From: Pycnococcus provasolii
Lineage: Eukaryota > Chlorophyta > Pseudoscourfieldiophyceae > Pseudoscourfieldiales > Pycnococcaceae
DNA: 64,000 nt
Reading direction: 5' to 3'
NCBI GenBank assembly: GCA_938743325.2
Contig: OW568865.1
Location: 310,001-374,000 of the forward strand
How positions within the stretch are numbered: the stretch's first letter is position 1; the number at the start of each line of letters is the position of its first letter. The notes below the pieces were generated by a model that made no database searches, was not told where the DNA came from, and saw only the letters and a program-made list of their open reading frames with translations. Below are positions 61,365-64,000 of the stretch, piece by piece. A program made the translations under genes and the position numbers.

Positions 61365-64000
61365 ATGATGACGATGATTTGGAGGGTACTGTTGTTGTTA
61401 CTACTCAACCTTGGTAGGCCAACCTTAACCTTAGTGGTGGTTGGCCAACCAACGTCGACGTCCTCGACGCAAAACTTGCAACAAGCGGCGTTCTATGGTG
61501 TACTCTACGGACTTGGAACGACTCCTCCAAACTCATACGACAGCGATAGTGACGCGGCAACTACCTCCGGTGCGAACGACGCAACTTCGACGATGCGCGA
61601 AGACGACAAGTGGTGCAAACACGGAGAATACGCGTGCTTGCCAACACCAGGAGTGCTTCCTGAAGGTACGGCTGTGCTCACGTTCGAGCGAACGCACGTA
61701 GGCGCATTCTACGGCCTTGGTCCATTCGCCGTGAGAACGAAAGGGGACGTCGTGCACGCACCTGCACCGCTCGTCGCGCCGGACACGGGCGACGTCTTCG
61801 ACGCCGTTGAAGTGCACAGTGCGGCGAGCGACGGCCTCGCGTTTCTGGCACCCGCGGCGCCGCCAACAATCAACGGAGCGTTTGACGCCGCGGCTATGCC
61901 AACGCCACCCGAAGCTCAGGCGGGTGCGCCGCCTGCGTACGTCGTCTCAGCTGCTGCCCGTGCTAACCTCGCGTCGGCGCGAATTGTCGCGCACGCGCAC
62001 TGTGGACGAGGAACGACACGCGCTGACGCACACGCCGTGGCACTCGTGCCAGGGAAGGGCCTGCGTCTGCTGCACATCACTTCCACGCTCAACGCCGAAG
62101 ACGCGCTTGGCGATAGCGCGCCCGTGCACGCCACGGATGTCGGAAGTGCAATGCCAGAACCAAGGCACGCGGCGTGCGATGCAATCGCGGCGGGGATCAT
62201 GGCATGCGATGCCGCGTCCGCGAGTGCCGTTTTCGTATGCCAGCCGACGTTTGGAAGGACACCTCGAAGCGCCATTCCGTACGCAGTTCACGTCAACACA
62301 GCGTCCAGCCAAATTGTCGGTGCTACGGCACTACGCCGACCGTCGCGCGGGAATGCAAATGACAACGCACGCGAACACGTAAGCCCGCCTGACAGCACTC
62401 CCACGCAAAGGTGGCCGGTGGCTGTCGCCATGCATGCCGGTGATCCGGGTGCGATCTACGGCATATTTCATGCAGCGCCAGTGCCAGCACCGGCGACGAG
62501 TGGAAAGCGCCCACCACCATTCTCGCGGGGAATGCGCCTGCTGCTCGAGGCTGGTCGGGTCGATGGTACGACAAGGAGATACGTCGCACTTACGCCGGTA
62601 TTCGCCGATGCAGCTCATGTGAGCTTTGCAGCACCGTCGCGGCTCGGAACTGTCTTCGCATTCCGTGACTCGATGGGAAGCAGTTTGCCGGCGCCACTTC
62701 TACAGAATCCTTGGTGGGTGCGTCGCAACGGAGGGGCTACGATTGTCGATGTTCTGCCGCTCCAAAGCCCTGGCAGTCCTGCCGCGTCGCCGCCGCCAGT
62801 TGGTTACACTTGGCAAAGACGCCACCCCCGTGATCGCATAGGCTTCGGGCTGGTGCGACCGTACGCGCATGCCAGGCCCGTTGACGCGACCACTGACGTG
62901 CTTTCCGGTGGTCGAGATGCTCACGCGGAGGCTCCTGCACGCTTCGTGCAGGGCTTCCCTCGCGTGCGGCGCATCGGTGGATTTGGCTTCGACCTTGAGC
63001 TAAGTGCAACAGCTCCATGTGAGGTGGTAATTGCACTGTATCCCGGAGCTGCGTATGCGCAGAGCCCCCAGCAGCAGCGGTCGAGGCGCGCGCAAGCATC
63101 CTTCTATGGCATGATGCTTGGCTTAGAGGACGTCGATGAAGCGAGTGGCGAAAAAGACCGGAGCTCGTCGCAAACCTCTGCCGTAGAGCCTGACGATGCG
63201 GCTGCGATCGCATGGAATCTCGTGCATGCGCTGCGTCACGACCGTGCCGAGCCACGTTCCACCCGTTATCTCGATGAACCGCCGGTGCGCGCTCCAGTGT
63301 CCGCTTCGCCGGAATCGCTGTATGGAATCAATGCGCAAGAATGGCTCCCTTACCATCTATACAGCCGTCGCTTAATGCATCTTCCCTCGCATGCAATGGC
63401 TGCCTATGCCATGCGTGTTTCAAGCCTCGCGGCACTCGGCGACCATGCAGAGGCAGTTGGTATCAGTGCCGTGCGCTTGGGAGCTCCTCTCGACCCGGCA
63501 GAGCCTGCGGAGCAGCATGCGCCGATCGATCGTCGTGCCGCTGAGTCTATTCTTCGCCAGGCGGCTTACGATGCAGCAAGAGGTCGACTACCCACGGGGT
63601 CGCTCGCACCGGAGACGGATTACCTCGTGTGTGCCGTCATCGTTGACGCCGATGCCGCCGCCACGCCGGACGAGGAGCCGATGCCATATGCAGACCGCGC
63701 GGCGACATGCGTACGCACGAGCACTAGCCGAATGCATACAGACTCGGCGCTTGGCTCACTTCGGGTACAATCCCGAGCGAATGGCTGCCATCCGGAGCGT
63801 CACGCCCTGTACCGCGGTGTGAGCGTGCTGATCGAGTCAGCTCTTCGCGTCCCAACGGCGGCGCACTGCTGTGCACTGTGCCACGATCATGCGCGCGTGA
63901 GCTTGCGCACGGGGCGTCTTCCGTGCAATGTTTGGTCCTTCTGCGATCCGGCGAATGCCCTTATTCCGGGAAGTAGCTGTACGACGAGCAGCCGGGAATT
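61365..64000 (+). CDS. Large secreted protein with PAN/Apple-like Cys motif, 3' partial
   Basis: The frame from ATG 61365 stays open for 878 codons to the right edge; the preceding in-frame stop is TGA at 61347. A signal peptide is evident (MIWRVLLLLLLNLGRPTLTL). A short motif recurs (AAFYGVLYGLG, GAFYGLGPF, GAIYGIFHAA, SFYGMMLGLE, SLYGINAQEW) at the heads of longer domains. One domain has ETDYLVCAVIVDADAA, similar to the end of FN3-like modules. Near the visible end, AHCCALCHDHARV followed by PCNVWSFCDP matches the CC..C...C..W..C spacing of PAN/Apple domains, which bind protein or sugar in the extracellular matrix. Smaller ORFs in other frames of this region are shadows. Overall family unknown. 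Confidence 0.72.
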   Translation, partial: MMTMIWRVLLLLLLNLGRPTLTLVVVGQPTSTSSTQNLQQAAFYGVLYGLGTTPPNSYDSDSDAATTSGANDATSTMREDDKWCKHGEYACLPTPGVLPEGTAVLTFERTHVGAFYGLGPFAVRTKGDVVHAPAPLVAPDTGDVFDAVEVHSAASDGLAFLAPAAPPTINGAFDAAAMPTPPEAQAGAPPAYVVSAAARANLASARIVAHAHCGRGTTRADAHAVALVPGKGLRLLHITSTLNAEDALGDSAPVHATDVGSAMPEPRHAACDAIAAGIMACDAASASAVFVCQPTFGRTPRSAIPYAVHVNTASSQIVGATALRRPSRGNANDNAREHVSPPDSTPTQRWPVAVAMHAGDPGAIYGIFHAAPVPAPATSGKRPPPFSRGMRLLLEAGRVDGTTRRYVALTPVFADAAHVSFAAPSRLGTVFAFRDSMGSSLPAPLLQNPWWVRRNGGATIVDVLPLQSPGSPAASPPPVGYTWQRRHPRDRIGFGLVRPYAHARPVDATTDVLSGGRDAHAEAPARFVQGFPRVRRIGGFGFDLELSATAPCEVVIALYPGAAYAQSPQQQRSRRAQASFYGMMLGLEDVDEASGEKDRSSSQTSAVEPDDAAAIAWNLVHALRHDRAEPRSTRYLDEPPVRAPVSASPESLYGINAQEWLPYHLYSRRLMHLPSHAMAAYAMRVSSLAALGDHAEAVGISAVRLGAPLDPAEPAEQHAPIDRRAAESILRQAAYDAARGRLPTGSLAPETDYLVCAVIVDADAAATPDEEPMPYADRAATCVRTSTSRMHTDSALGSLRVQSRANGCHPERHALYRGVSVLIESALRVPTAAHCCALCHDHARVSLRTGRLPCNVWSFCDPANALIPGSSCTTSSRE

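Noticed and set aside
61441-61701. Short ORFs at the right end (also 61807-62382, 62737-63255, 63391-63822)
   Set aside because: They are shadows of the 878-codon frame starting at 61365, which has a signal peptide and Cys motif.

Overview
The window looks like nuclear DNA of a compact, GC-rich green picoalga (a chlorophyte of prasinophyte type). The gene set is eukaryotic: U1 snRNP C, APC8/CDC23, MSH6, RAD51B, ALG9, a DHHC palmitoyltransferase and a TAF15-like RNA-binding protein. The extracellular proteins are rich in SPPPP tracts, as in volvocine-type walls. Two proteins have plausible plastid leaders and one exonuclease resembles plant organellar enzymes. Nearly all genes are single long ORFs. 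Convergent genes are often only 39-90 nt apart. Telomere-type TTAGGG arrays sit in many promoters. I do not name a species; a coccoid or flagellate prasinophyte such as a Pycnococcus relative would fit, but that is inference.

Layout, left to right. 1-7752: the open-ended 3' part of a PP6R/SAPS-like gene, a plastid membrane protein, an FKBP-like/TPR protein and an unrecognised protein. 7796-13290: a tandem array of three type-II membrane glycosyltransferase genes that share a promoter and an anchor-plus-stem module joined to different catalytic parts. 13336-22719: a four-TM orphan, a DHHC enzyme, MSH6 and APC8. 23052-30218: a secreted EGF/RCC1-repeat protein with a frame change best explained by a very short intron, a J-domain protein, an orphan, a small secreted Gly/Tyr protein and a two-exon ALG9. 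30801-33570: a recent tandem pair of secreted Tyr/Gly-rich proteins. 33929-41466: RAD51B, a secreted sugar-lactone oxidase-like flavoprotein, a coiled-coil orphan and a PAF-acetylhydrolase-like enzyme. 41467-42878: a gene-free stretch full of short hairpins and telomeric motifs. 42879-48026: a 1715-residue wall-type ectodomain fused to about eight TM segments. 48479-54148: a CFAP43-like ciliary protein. 54983-61126: a secreted repeat protein, U1-C, an F-box-like protein, an organellar 5'-3' exonuclease and an RRM/RGG protein. 61365-64000: a secreted protein of at least 878 residues that runs off the right edge.

Two themes stand out. One is cell-surface biology: three glycosyltransferases, ALG9, and at least seven secreted or wall-type proteins. 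The other is genome maintenance and cell cycle: MSH6, RAD51B, the exonuclease and APC8. Starts are moved to the first credible ATG where an upstream in-frame extension reads through non-ATG codons or telomeric repeat. Functional calls rest on motifs read by eye; no database search was possible.
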